In this document: positions 54,585 to 64,000 of the stretch, one piece after another | Layout: every line of letters begins with the position of its first letter | How positions within the stretch are numbered: the stretch's first letter is position 1 | Origin: Anisus vortex | Taxonomy: Eukaryota; Mollusca; Gastropoda; Planorbidae | Length of the DNA: 64,000 nucleotides | NCBI GenBank assembly: GCA_949126835.1 | Contig: OX421507.1 | Span: 13,629,852 to 13,693,851 of the forward strand | Direction of reading: 5' to 3' | The notes under the pieces: generated by a model | What the model was told of the DNA's origin: nothing | Databases searched by the model: none | The model's input: the letters and a program-made list of their open reading frames with translations, nothing else | Program-made: the position numbers and the translations under genes

Positions 54585-55484
54585 TGGTATCACTATTTAA
54601 TCAAATAAATGTGGAACGATTCTTTAATTAAAGGGAGATAATTAACCCGTTTCATTTGAGCTATTATTTCTAATGTTTCTTTTTTTTTTCTTTTATAAAA
54701 TAATAAATAGCTTACAATTTATAACTTTGAAATGATCAAACTGTAAAAAGTATTTGAAAATTACATAAATATTATATGACTAAATAATCTATACGTATAT
54801 TTTCAAACATTCAATTAACTACTCAGTATGTACAATTACTACGTATCCATTCCACTAAACGATGGTTACAATTATGTTTGGTAGTCACTTAACGCATTTA
54901 TGCAGTAAAATTGAGATCAAAATATCATTAATAATAGCAAATGTTTGGGTGACAGGGATCGGTCGGCGGAAGGGATGGATCGCGTGTCGTGTCATTTGAC
55001 AGTGCGGTGAACTAACCATATAACGAGCCGGCCGCACACCATAGACCTACTCTTCTAATAGTGACCCCTAGTTGTTGAAAAAATACATGCGATTCATATC
55101 TCTTTTTAGTATAATAATATGTAGGCCTACTGTTGGGGGATATCAGATATTTAGCATCACTTGCGTTTACATCACATTTGATCCAAAAACTAATCAATTA
55201 AAATAGCTGAGGTGTTCAAATTATATCAGGTACGTTTGTACCGCCCACTTGCTCTTCACCGCTCCCTCCAATCGCCCCCGGGAATGTCAGCGTCCCCTAA
55301 AGCTTCTCACCGCCCCCCGGGGGGCGATATCGCCCCCGTTGAGAACCCATGCTCTAACATAACAGTAAACAAAAACTATATAAGACAGTAACAACTATAG
55401 AATGACAGTGATGTCTATAACGTGACAGTAAAAACTTAAACATGACAATATTCAAGAATATAGATATTAAAAAAAAGTACCCGT

Positions 55485-55625
55485 CGCGTCGGACCGAATT
55501 GATCCATAGGTCCGGTGAAGCAGCGTTCACCTGTTTCTGTGGCCACGGCATACTAGGCGATTGTGTGGCCAGCACTATGCACAGCCGCCTTTACTTTACC
55601 CCAATTAAGGTCAGGTACCATAACA
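55485..55625 (-). mobile_element. SINE family B copy, truncated
   Basis: The + strand shows GTACCCGTCGCGTCGGACCG, AATTGATCCATAGGTCCGGT, CATACTAGGCGATTGTGTGG and ACCCCAATTAAGGTCAGGTA. It is cut before the tRNA-like head. Confidence 0.85.
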
Positions 55626-55721
55626 TGATAGCAGTTGACAATAATTATAACACTGTATAAACTATAACATAACACTAGAAATTAAAATATTACAACAATC
55701 GTCGATTAGGGAACTAGGGTA

Positions 55722-55965
55722 TGACTTGGTAAAACCTGACCTGGTGTGAAATGACCTGGTAAAACTTATGTTGAACCAAAGCAGATAAAAATGACCAAGT
55801 AAAACTTTTTTTTAACCAGAGCAGATAAAAATCTCTAGTAAAACTTGTAGTTAAAACCAGAGCAGATACAAACTTTAAAACGTTAGTTAAGCCAGAGCAG
55901 ATAAAAATGGCCTAGTAAATCTTATGTTGAACCAGAGCAGATAGAAATCGAAAAGATATAGTAAA
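55722..55965 (+). repeat. About 40-bp tandem repeat, 6 degenerate copies
   Basis: The unit is about AACCAGAGCAGATAAAAATG followed by ACCTAGTAAAACTTATGTTG. Lengths vary by several bases between copies. Confidence 0.8.
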
Positions 55966-55969
55966 ACTT

Positions 55970-56690
55970 TTCTGAACTAAGAATGGATTACTAGACAAGG
56001 CCAGCTGCAGCCATAGACTACAGACAAGAAATACATTCAACAGTCAACTTAGAAAATCATTTGTTCGCTCAATTAAAGTTCCTTGGTTTTTTGTTTTGTC
56101 TATTTCGTCGTGTTACGTAAGCCATTAATTGAACAAAGAGACACCTGTCAGTCAAGACACGCCTTGAGACTGTCTAGCATCACACACACACCCACACACA
56201 CTCAAGAAGCTGTCTGTGAATACCAGGTAGCGACTGAGACCATCTGCCGAGGGCTCTTTGACTAGGAGAGAGATCACTTCACTTTGGCCCTACTGTATCC
56301 ATTCTCTAGTCCTGACAACTACCGGACCACCCTGGAAGTAAAGAAGTAAACAACCTGACACTCTCTAACTCTTCTGAGGCCCTTGAAGGTTCGAAGCTTA
56401 CATCCTGTAAGTGGCCTCCCGTCTCCCCTATCTTGTTTAGATCAAGGAAGAGTATTGGATTTCTTCAACATCATTTGATACGCTATTACCCTGTTATTCC
56501 CCCACCCCTGCCCCAATCACCCATGTTATTGCCGCTTTAACCCCGCCTCTGTATCTTGTCTTAACTATCTTTATTTGAACTTCCTACTAACTTGCATCAT
56601 TCTTCGTTGATTAATCATTTTTGTAAAACAATCAATGATATTTAATATGTATACACGTATAGCGAAAGTAGTAAAGTAATTTTTTCTGAC
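55970..56690. other. No gene seen
   Basis: Unique-looking sequence with a CACACA run (about 56180). No convincing exon. Confidence 0.45.
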
Positions 56691-56694
56691 CAAT

Positions 56695-56940
56695 TTCATA
56701 AATAGATCCGTTGACGCAGAGTTCATCTGCTTGTGTGGCCACTGCAGACTAGGGGATTGTGTGGCCCATGGAATATCCTTACCGTCTTTACTTTGCCCCC
56801 AACCAATGGCAGGTACTTATCAGAGATGGGTAGACTCAGAGACACCCACCAGCCCCCGGGAATAATCCTAGCCATCATTGGGATTCGAAACGGTACGCCA
56901 GCCGAACGCTGTGCCTGTGGGCCACCGTGAGCAATACGCG
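56695..56940 (-). mobile_element. SINE family B copy, nearly full length
   Basis: The + strand shows GACTAGGGGATTGTGTGGCC, CCAACCAATGGCAGGTACTT, CAGAGATGGGTAGACTCAGA and ATTGGGATTCGAAACGGTAC, ending in the complement of the tRNA-like head (GCCAGCCGAAC, GTGGGCCACCG). Confidence 0.85.
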
Positions 56941-57366
56941 TATACTCAACCTTCTAAATTGCAAATACAGTCGAGCCTTGGTTTTCTTCGATAATATTCA
57001 CCAGAGAACAATGAGTGAAATCCGAATCGGACAATAACTAAGGCAATTCTTTTTTTTATATTTCTAAATCAATACAAATCCAATTATTTTGTTCTGGACA
57101 CTAGAAAATACTTATGAAATACTTATCAATACTTATACTTAACCCAAACCACATTTTTATAAAAGTATAAACAAAATGTTTCAATACTAAAAACAATAAG
57201 ACATTAATTGGCCCAGTGGCGTAGCTAAGGGGGGCGAGGAGGGCGGACCGCCCCGGGTGACAGCATATGGGGGGTGACACTTTGTCACCCTCAACAAAAA
57301 TTTTCAGCCAGACTAAGGTGCGAAAATAGTCTGAAATAGTCATGAACAATCAAAATATCATCTGTC

Positions 57367-58092
57367 GTGCTTGGAGAAGTGGAAAACACTGGCTTCAAGA
57401 CTCCAGCTGCAAACAACCATCGATGCAGCAACCATTTCCCTGGTGGAGAAAGAGAAAAAGAAGTTCAGAGACATTCTGCACAGAGTTTTAGATGTTATAC
57501 TTTTCCTTGCACGACAGAACTGTCATTTAGAGGACATCGAGAGGATGCGATATCATTAAACAAAGGTATCTTCTTTGCAATATCCTCGAGAAACTAGAAA
57601 ACGAAGGACTGGATATTCAGTTATGTCGCGGTCAAGGGTACGACAATGCAGCACGCATGTCCGGAATCCAAGGTGGTGTGCAACAAAAGATCTAAGACAT
57701 TAATCCGAAGGCAAATTTTGTACCTTGTTCCAATCATTCTTTGAACCTTTGTGGCAAACATTCGTTTGCTATTAACTAACAATCCGTCTTGTGTAACGTT
57801 TTTTGGAAGTCTTGAGGCGTTGTACACTTTTTTTGCACTGTCGACCCATCGCTGGGATGTACTAGTGAAATACACAGGTCTAGCAGTGAAGAGACTGTCC
57901 ACATCTGGCTGGAGTGCACATGCTGATGCAGTGAAGCCAGTGATACAGAAGTTTAACCAGTTTGTGGAAGCCATTGAAGCTCTGTGTGATGTCGAAGAAA
58001 GCGTCGAGACAAGAGGCGCTGCGCACAATCTGTTCCCAACTATATGCAACGTTTCTTTCATTTCGTTCTTGTTTTTCTGGGATGACGTTTAA
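57367..58092 (+). pseudogene. hAT transposase remnant, N-terminal and central part
   Basis: Pieces in different frames read WKTLASRLQLQTTIDAA, then FRDILHRVLDVILFLARQN, then LCRGQGYDNAARMSGIQGGV, an in-frame TAA (about 57693), NPKANFVPCSNHSLNLCGKH, and ALSTHRWDVLVKYTGLAVKR then LSTSGWSAHADAV. The words CRGQGYDNAxxMSG, VPCxxHSLNL and STHRWxxL are characteristic of ZMYM1-like/TTF-type hAT transposases, and the first lies at the catalytic RNase-H-like core. Frameshifts and stops make it non-functional. The zinc-finger N-terminus is missing. Confidence 0.85.
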
Positions 58093-58444
58093 CAAGAAGT
58101 CGACTTAGCACAGAAGTACATGCAAACACCAGGTATTACTTGCAACACAAACTAAGGGCTCTCAAGGTCTTTTTGGAAGAGCAGCATACGAAGGTTGTTG
58201 ACAATGCCGTCCAGCTGGCATTTGCGAAATGTGAAGAACTTGATATCCATTCAGAGAAGAGAATCAAAAGAAAGATAAGATTACCAGGAGAGGGGGCAAG
58301 AGATGCTGGATTGTCATAGCAGCAGGAGACCAAGAGAGCAATGTTAAAGTGTCTGGACCGTTTTCATATGGAGTTAGATACGAGAGGAAAGGCAGTGAAT
58401 GACATTTTGCTGACTTTTTCTGCCGTTCAGCCAGACCATATTAT

Positions 58445-58879
58445 TTGTGCCAACGACGAAGAAATACAGTTACTAAGCTCACAACCGTGTATGATGAGCT
58501 GTCTGAAGAAGACCTTTGTCTAGAAATACCACGTTTAAGGCGAAACCTACAAGCAGCCGAAATAAACTTGGAGGAAGCCAAGCACTGGACTGCACTGCAA
58601 TTACTACGGTTTATCAACAAGTGGGACTTGGTTGAATCATTGCTATATCTTACGCTGACTCTAAGATTCTTTCTGACAATATGTGTTTCTGTGGCATCGT
58701 GTGAAAGAAGTTTCTCCAAAATGAAACTTATAAAAAATTACCTCCTGTCAACCATGAGCCAGTGGAGATTGTCGGATCTGGCTGTTCAGTCCATTGAACA
58801 CAAGCTTACAAGACAAATTGATAGTGACGATGTCATTGAACTGTTTGCCACAATGAAAACAAGAAGACATTCCTTCTAG
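58445..58879 (+). pseudogene. hAT transposase remnant, C-terminal dimerisation domain
   Basis: An open stretch ends at TAG (58877-58879) and contains TICVSVASCERSFSKMKLIK, NYLLSTMSQWRLSDLAVQSI and EHKLTRQIDSDDVIELFATM, the classical hAT C-terminal dimerisation word (SxAxxERxFSxLKLIKxxLRxxMxxxRLxxLxxLxI). About 350 bp between this and the central fragment carry further frameshifts (58093-58444). It is the best preserved part of the element. Confidence 0.88.
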
Positions 58880-59203
58880 GACTATAGTGTCGAAGGACAT
58901 TCTTTTCGTCTGTGCGTTGCCGTGTTTTGCACTTAGATGTTCTGAAAGTGAACAGTTGCATTTTAAAAATCTTTGGATTTGAACTATTTGTTTTGCGGTA
59001 TTGGATTCGGATTTTGTCTTGGATCATACATGTAAGCAGTAACGTAACCGGTCAGTAGACTAAAGAAGAGCCTAGAGGTAGAGAATGTATGGAAATTTAG
59101 CTACACTTAACCATTCAGCATAGGGTCGTGTGGGGTCATTGGGGTGACATTTGAACGGACCGCCCCGGGTGACGTTTACCCTAGCTACGCCACTGAATTG
59201 GCC

Positions 59204-60045
59204 TAAAGACTGAATGTAAAGAAGAAGTAAACATTTAACACGGTGAGTATGGGACAGAGTGGCGCAAATATTATTGTTTCTACAAAGGGGGATTCACCCC
59301 CGTAAGTACCTTGGATATTTACGAATTATGAATGTCCTTCTTGAGTTTTGGGCCGGCGCCAGGATCAGCTTTAGATTCAAAGAAAACCGAGAAAATCGAT
59401 GAAAACCGAGACAAATTATTCTAACGTTGGTGTTTAGTGATCGTCACATATTTCAAACACCCTTCTCCCCTTCGTCACATCCATCCCTCCACTAGGGTGC
59501 TTCACGTCATTTATGGACGGCCCTTAGCCTAGCCTTTCATTTTCACTTATACTCTGTAACTTGTGCTGTCCTTTAAATACTTGGTATACTGTATTACTGC
59601 CACATCAAAAGGTTGTATTTTAAAATGTAATTATTGTGCTTTTTGGTCTTTACGTTTCCGGTTTGTGTTTTTTTATATATATATTAAAGCCAACTCTAAT
59701 TTTATCTATTTGTAATTCCTACTCCCTTCCTTATTCATCTTTCCTCGCTTCTTAATTTCATTTCCTCACTTTTTTTTATATTTTTCTCTCTTCCCTATCT
59801 TGATGAAATTTTTTTATCATGTTCTAAATTTTATTCTTTAACCTTTGCTTTCACAAATTCTCTTTTCTTTTTTCTTTTATAATTAATTATTTTTCGTTAT
59901 TGCGTTAGACCTGTAGTTGCTTTTGCAGTTTAATACAGACACATCCCTGGTATTCTGCCAATTGGACATTTCGGTATATTGTATAACATGTGCGGTCATA
60001 TTTTACCAAACAGCCTGCTCAAACATCCTACAATCCTATTCCCTA
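59204..60045. other. No gene seen; possible MITE fragment
   Basis: AT-rich. 59455-59530 resembles 3069-3190 in inverse orientation (CACGTCATTTATGGACGGCC). Confidence 0.45.
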
Positions 60046-60049
60046 TATA

Positions 60050-60068
60050 TATACACACACACACACAC

Positions 60069-60146
<78 letters not shown>

Positions 60147-60147
60147 C
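60050..60147 (+). repeat. (AC)n(AT)n microsatellite
   Basis: About 18 bases of CA followed by about 75 bases of TA. Confidence 0.95.
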
Positions 60148-60149
60148 TT

Positions 60150-62520
60150 ATAAAAATATATAAATTTTTATATTCGTTACTTTACTGGAGTTCAGAATTT
60201 AGATTCGCTAATAATTTGTTTATGTACATCATAAAGAATTCCCAGCTTTCAAAAACAAAAGAACAAACAGCAACTCACTTCCTAGCTGACAAAAAAACAA
60301 CAACTAATTTTAAAATAATACTACATAGCTTTGCCAAATTGTTTATTGTCCTTCATCCGTCTGTTAACCATGGAACCGTTCACCTGAAGTCTATAGATAA
60401 AGTAAGAAAACAGAACGCATATAATTTCTTTTGTTTTGTTTGGAAAGACATTTATTTTCAGACGTGGTAACTTGTTTTGTTAAAAGACTTTAGATATACA
60501 AGCGTACACACAAAACTTGTATGCCGTGGTCATTGAAACTGGTGAACGTTGCTTTACCGACCGTTATGAATTGCATTGGTTCGACGGAATTACTTAAGTT
60601 TTTATTTTATGTCCAGACAAAGCTGGAATCATTGCCCTTCGACCTTTTGGTTTCAGGTGTACAAAATAACGCCAACATGGCTGGGAGCTACTTAACAAGT
60701 CCATTTTGTGTAAGCTCCTAAAATATCTTTAAACTCTTTTTTTTAAATTTAAACTACAGTCCAAATCTTGATTTTACGTGGATTTCGGTTTTCTAATAAT
60801 AAAAATTCCGTGAAAAAACGTATCGTCCAATTGCTTTGGATTTTGTCGAGCTGGTCCTAGTGTCGGAAGACCAAAATGGGAAGTAATCCCAGCTTGTGAC
60901 TTGATACCCAAGGCCCCTATAAACACTTCTCTCCCCTCCTTCGAAACATTAAGAAGAGTCAATGGAATGGTTAAGGACATGTTAAATATTAAAAAAATAT
61001 GTTTTAAAATGCGTTTTTTGTTATGGTATTAATACCCTATAATTATTTTCACCAATATGTTTTGGTATATGTAGCGTGGCGGGCACTCTACGTGGTTATT
61101 TGGCTCGCGTAGAGGCTGATTATTGCGATGTCACAGTGAAGTTTGGGTCTTAGAATTATTTTTATTTTAGTCCGTTATCCCGCTTGGCTGCCGCGGGTGC
61201 TGTAAGCCTATTGGTTAGAGTAATTCTACTACAAGACACGAATACTACACATAAGCAGGTAGGCCTACAAGAACAAAGATTGATTCAATGTCCGGAGGAA
61301 TTTCTAATACTGTTTATTGAGGCATAAGCGATAGAGACCAGAAGTAATCCACAATACAAATTTACAGTGTATCAGTATATAATGGGACCGGCCGACAGAC
61401 ACGACTGACGTGTTCTGTGTCTAACGGCCCCAATGCCGTTTTACATGCTATCTTAGCTAAAGTGCATTCTGAATGGGAGGGGGAGAGGAGGGAGAGGGTA
61501 GATTAACCGCGTGTCTTTAATGATGAGACACTGGTAGGGGGAATGGCGTGTAAAGGGGAGTGGGGTCTTTGATACCTTCCGGTCGGCGTACAGAGGAAGA
61601 ATACATATGTGTCAATTGACCAGTTTAGCCATCTACGCTGGCCGTGGTCTAACAGGTAAATGTTATCTACAAGACCTGGCCGGTGGCCGGTGGAGGTGGG
61701 GGGATGAAAACAGTAAACAGTTGCTTTTCGATATGGATTTTGTTTTTTTCTAAAGCCCTACTATTTATGGATATGTCTATCAACGACACCATATGTAGAA
61801 GACCTCTATTAAAATGTCGATGTATGAGTAAACTCTCTTATATTTCTACGATTGCCTAAACTTTGTTAGGCAATGATTTAATACATCATATTGCCACGTC
61901 TTAATGAGGCTTTTGGGCTCGATGCACACATGCACTTCCGGTTTATTTCCGCCAACAAACTTTAAATAATGTTTTAGTTGTTTTTTTCAAGCATAGCTTT
62001 TAGATATATACAAAGAATACAAGTTTAGTTATGTGGAATCTTTTTTTAACATCAAAAGTAAGTATGCGACGTGTTAGCCGCTTTAAGTTTAATTAAAATG
62101 TGTTAGTTTACAACTACCATACATACACTAAAGTAAACTATAAAGGCTAGGTGTCTATGCATACATGTACTTCCTGTTTACTTCCGGTCAAATACATTTT
62201 TAAATATCTTTCATTCAAAATAAGTGATTCTTCACGTCTAACGTTCAAAATCACTCTTTTTTTCTCGGCAACATCTTTTTGGAAATAATTTTATCTCCTC
62301 AATTTTTTCTTACTTGCAGAACAACCAGAAATGCAACCCATGGGCACGTTTTGTTAGTAAATTAACGGATAGGACCGGAAGTGTTGGAGTGAATTGAGCT
62401 TTTAGGCTCACCATGCATGTTTAATCGTTAAGACTTGTCAATATAAATTACCAAAATAGTTTTCCGGTTCATACGGAAATAGAAATGGAACCGACATAAA
62501 TGTGTAATCCAAGAATAGCC
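60150..62520. other. No gene seen
   Basis: Mixed sequence, slightly GC-richer at 61080-61700. No exon, RNA gene or known repeat recognised. One TAGGCCTA lies at about 61260. Two similar phrases (GCACACATGCACTTCCGGTT at 61924 and TGCATACATGTACTTCCTGT at 62157) hint at a short duplication. Confidence 0.45.
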
Positions 62521-62525
62521 CACTC

Positions 62526-62601
62526 TTAACCCTCACCGACCTACTTCTATCTATGCTGCCTTCAGTTCCGCTATATACGCGCCCGGGACTGTAAGGGTTA
62601 A
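62526..62601. mobile_element. Tiny piggyBac-like MITE copy 3
   Basis: TTAA-flanked 68-bp body, CCCTCACCGACCTACTTCTA to CGGGACTGTAAGGG, the same orientation as 15576-15657. It shares the interior CTATGCTGCCTTCAGTTCCG and lacks a few bases near the left end. Confidence 0.75.
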
Positions 62602-62604
62602 AAG

Positions 62605-64000
62605 GTGGTAGGTAACTATTTTTTTGAATTAGTTATCCACATTTTCTTCAAGAATATGTTTTTATGTATATGATGATCTTTAGATCAACCTTTAAAAAGT
62701 TTGGAGTATTCTAATATAGTTGATAGAAAAATCAAACAGCAATATTCCAATGATGGTAAATTGTAACGTTAAGAAATGTAATTCTGGAAAAATAACTTTG
62801 TGTTGACTTAGTACTTTATGACAGTGGACTGGTCATATTATGAGATCAAATCAGAAACCATAAAAAAATCAGCATCGTTTTAGAAAAAAAAAATCAGAGC
62901 AGCTTTCCGAAAACTCAGTCCCTAGCAACGGAAGAAATTACCTTTTTATACCCTGTCATCTTAAACCAGAACCCCCGTCACAAGTTAACTCTACAATGTC
63001 GAGAACTTCACTTCCCGCTGAGCAATAAAGACAATGATCCCGCCCGGGAGCACTCGTACATCATATGACTGGAAAAAACTTAATTAGAAAATAACTATGG
63101 CACAAAGGGTTAAACAAGAACATTCTCTTGAATCTGAGCAAGTGTGTGTTTGTGTGTGTGTGGAATATCGTGGCAAAGATGTATAGGGCTAAAATAGGTC
63201 GTCGGTGGGTGGTGAAGGGGCGGGGGGGGGGGGGGGTGGAGGAAACATAAATGAACACATTTATGAAAAAAAAAACATTACTTAAAATCATGGTGGTTAA
63301 CTTTCTATGTTACGACACTGCGGCAGCTCCCTGTTTTGTTTTTTAAACTCTCTTAAAAATGTTATCTTTGCTGTTCTGTTATTATTTTCCTCTGCGAATA
63401 TTTAAACAAAAAAAAAATAGTTACCATGACAAACAACCTTTCATACACTCACTAATTGTAGTAATGGCAGCCATCAGAAGGGACCCATTGAAGGTGTGAA
63501 TTTTAACAGCGTCCCGTAAAGTCATCTGCAGACAAGCGAACTAGCCAAAGCACTCGAGGAAAGCTCGTCGCATTATCGATTTAGGCCTTTATTTTATTTT
63601 CTTTGTCATTTTTTTTTGTGTGTTTGTGTGTATGTAAAGGAGGGGGGGGGGGTGGACGAGAGAAAGATGGTAGGATTTGGTCTAATAGCCTTTTAATCTA
63701 TGAACGACTTCACTACACTACTATAAATAAATGTACAGAAACCACGCCTAAAATGTTAGTTGCCTTTTCTATGTAAAAAAAAAACAAGTTGAAAATGAAT
63801 GACGTCTATGTGCTACGTTTCATCTCAATAGCACGAGACGCTGTGTGCGGTAAACCAGATTTCAGTTCTCTATAATCGCTTGATTACTAAGTCTATGTGT
63901 ATAGTGTTTGTTCATTTAGATAGGCCAATGCATTATGCTTACACATGAACGATCAAGTATGCATTATAATGTTAAAATGTCTAATTTACATCTTAACCCT
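62605..64000. other. No gene seen
   Basis: AT-rich with homopolymer runs, including poly-G at about 63220 and 63645. No feature recognised up to the window end. Confidence 0.5.

Larger units (their letters stand above)
52072..55359. mobile_element. Non-autonomous hAT-type element carrying a nested LINE
   Basis: The body is 52080-55351. It starts CATAGGTTCTCAACC and ends GTTGAGAACCCATG (inverted repeat), with GC-rich subterminal tracts (CACCGCCCCC left; GGGGGCGATATCGCCCCCG right). Identical octamers CTCTAACA flank it at 52072-52079 and 55352-55359. Without the nested LINE (52383-54584 plus one 12-bp duplication) the element would be about 1.06 kb. No transposase is visible in that remainder. 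The paralogue at 42848-43290 lacks the LINE. Confidence 0.85.
57206..59203 (+). mobile_element. Decayed hAT transposon (ZMYM/TTF-type transposase)
   Basis: The body is 57214-59195 (1982 bp), with ends CAGTGGCGTAGCTAAGG and CCCTAGCTACGCCACTG. Both ends also carry the subterminal word GGACCGCCCCGGGTGAC, in the same orientation in the sequence as read. Perfect 8-bp target duplications AATTGGCC lie at 57206-57213 and 59196-59203. The interior encodes broken pieces of a hAT transposase (separate entries). A smaller relative lies at 24688-24865. Confidence 0.9.

Overview
This is eukaryotic nuclear DNA, AT-rich and intron-rich, with GT-AG splice junctions, no bacterial-style gene packing and a heavy load of decayed transposons. 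The repeat families, a tRNA-headed SINE, an I-type LINE, hAT/piggyBac/pogo-like elements and the constant recurrence of the octamer TAGGCCTA suggest a gastropod mollusc, probably a pulmonate/heterobranch snail. That assignment is inference from general knowledge; no search was run.

Two multi-exon genes can be reconstructed on the + strand. (1) 7690-15054: seven exons whose introns are all phase 1 give a 514-residue single-pass receptor. It has a signal peptide, one Ig-like domain split over two exons, three single-exon Ig-like domains that are clearly duplicates of each other, a transmembrane segment and a cytoplasmic tail with two PPxY motifs and YxxL/YxxI motifs. (2) about 21460-30719: a GH18 chitinase-like gene of six well supported exons plus a probable first exon. 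The catalytic DxxDxDxE signature is replaced by D-G-I-N-I-K-W-R, so it should be a non-catalytic chitin/glycan-binding protein, and its C-terminus looks like a GPI-anchor signal. Exon 4 has a Thr/Ser-rich tandemly duplicated insert that lies in a different frame from both flanks. Three splice junctions of this gene are embedded in tandem repeats that duplicate the splice site itself.

Layout. 1-7600: repeats (LINE 3' fragment, 18-bp array, a 0.64-kb foldback, a hAT MITE with perfect 8-bp target-site duplication, a pogo-like MITE, SINEs). 7690-15054: Ig receptor gene. 15100-21000: piggyBac-like MITEs, SINEs, LINE remnant. 20970-31030: GH18-like gene with many minisatellites. 31000-51600: gene-poor DNA with microsatellites, large minisatellites (35985, 45442, 47529), an almost perfect 150-bp palindrome (41840-41990) and one unassigned minus-strand reading frame (38851-39147). 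52072-55359: a 3.27-kb hAT-type element flanked by 8-bp duplications and carrying a nested, 5'-truncated LINE with an intact RT-RNase H reading frame and its own 12-bp duplication; an empty-site paralogue of the host element lies inverted near 42850-43290. 57206-59203: a decayed hAT transposon with ZMYM/TTF-type transposase remnants, TIRs and perfect 8-bp duplication. 59200-64000: no gene recognised.

The two genes show no direct functional link, although both encode probable cell-surface glycan- or ligand-binding proteins. The most unusual signals are the splice-site-spanning minisatellites of the GH18-like gene and the evidence that TAGGCCTA octamers arise as six-base insertions at TA dinucleotides inside otherwise alignable repeats.
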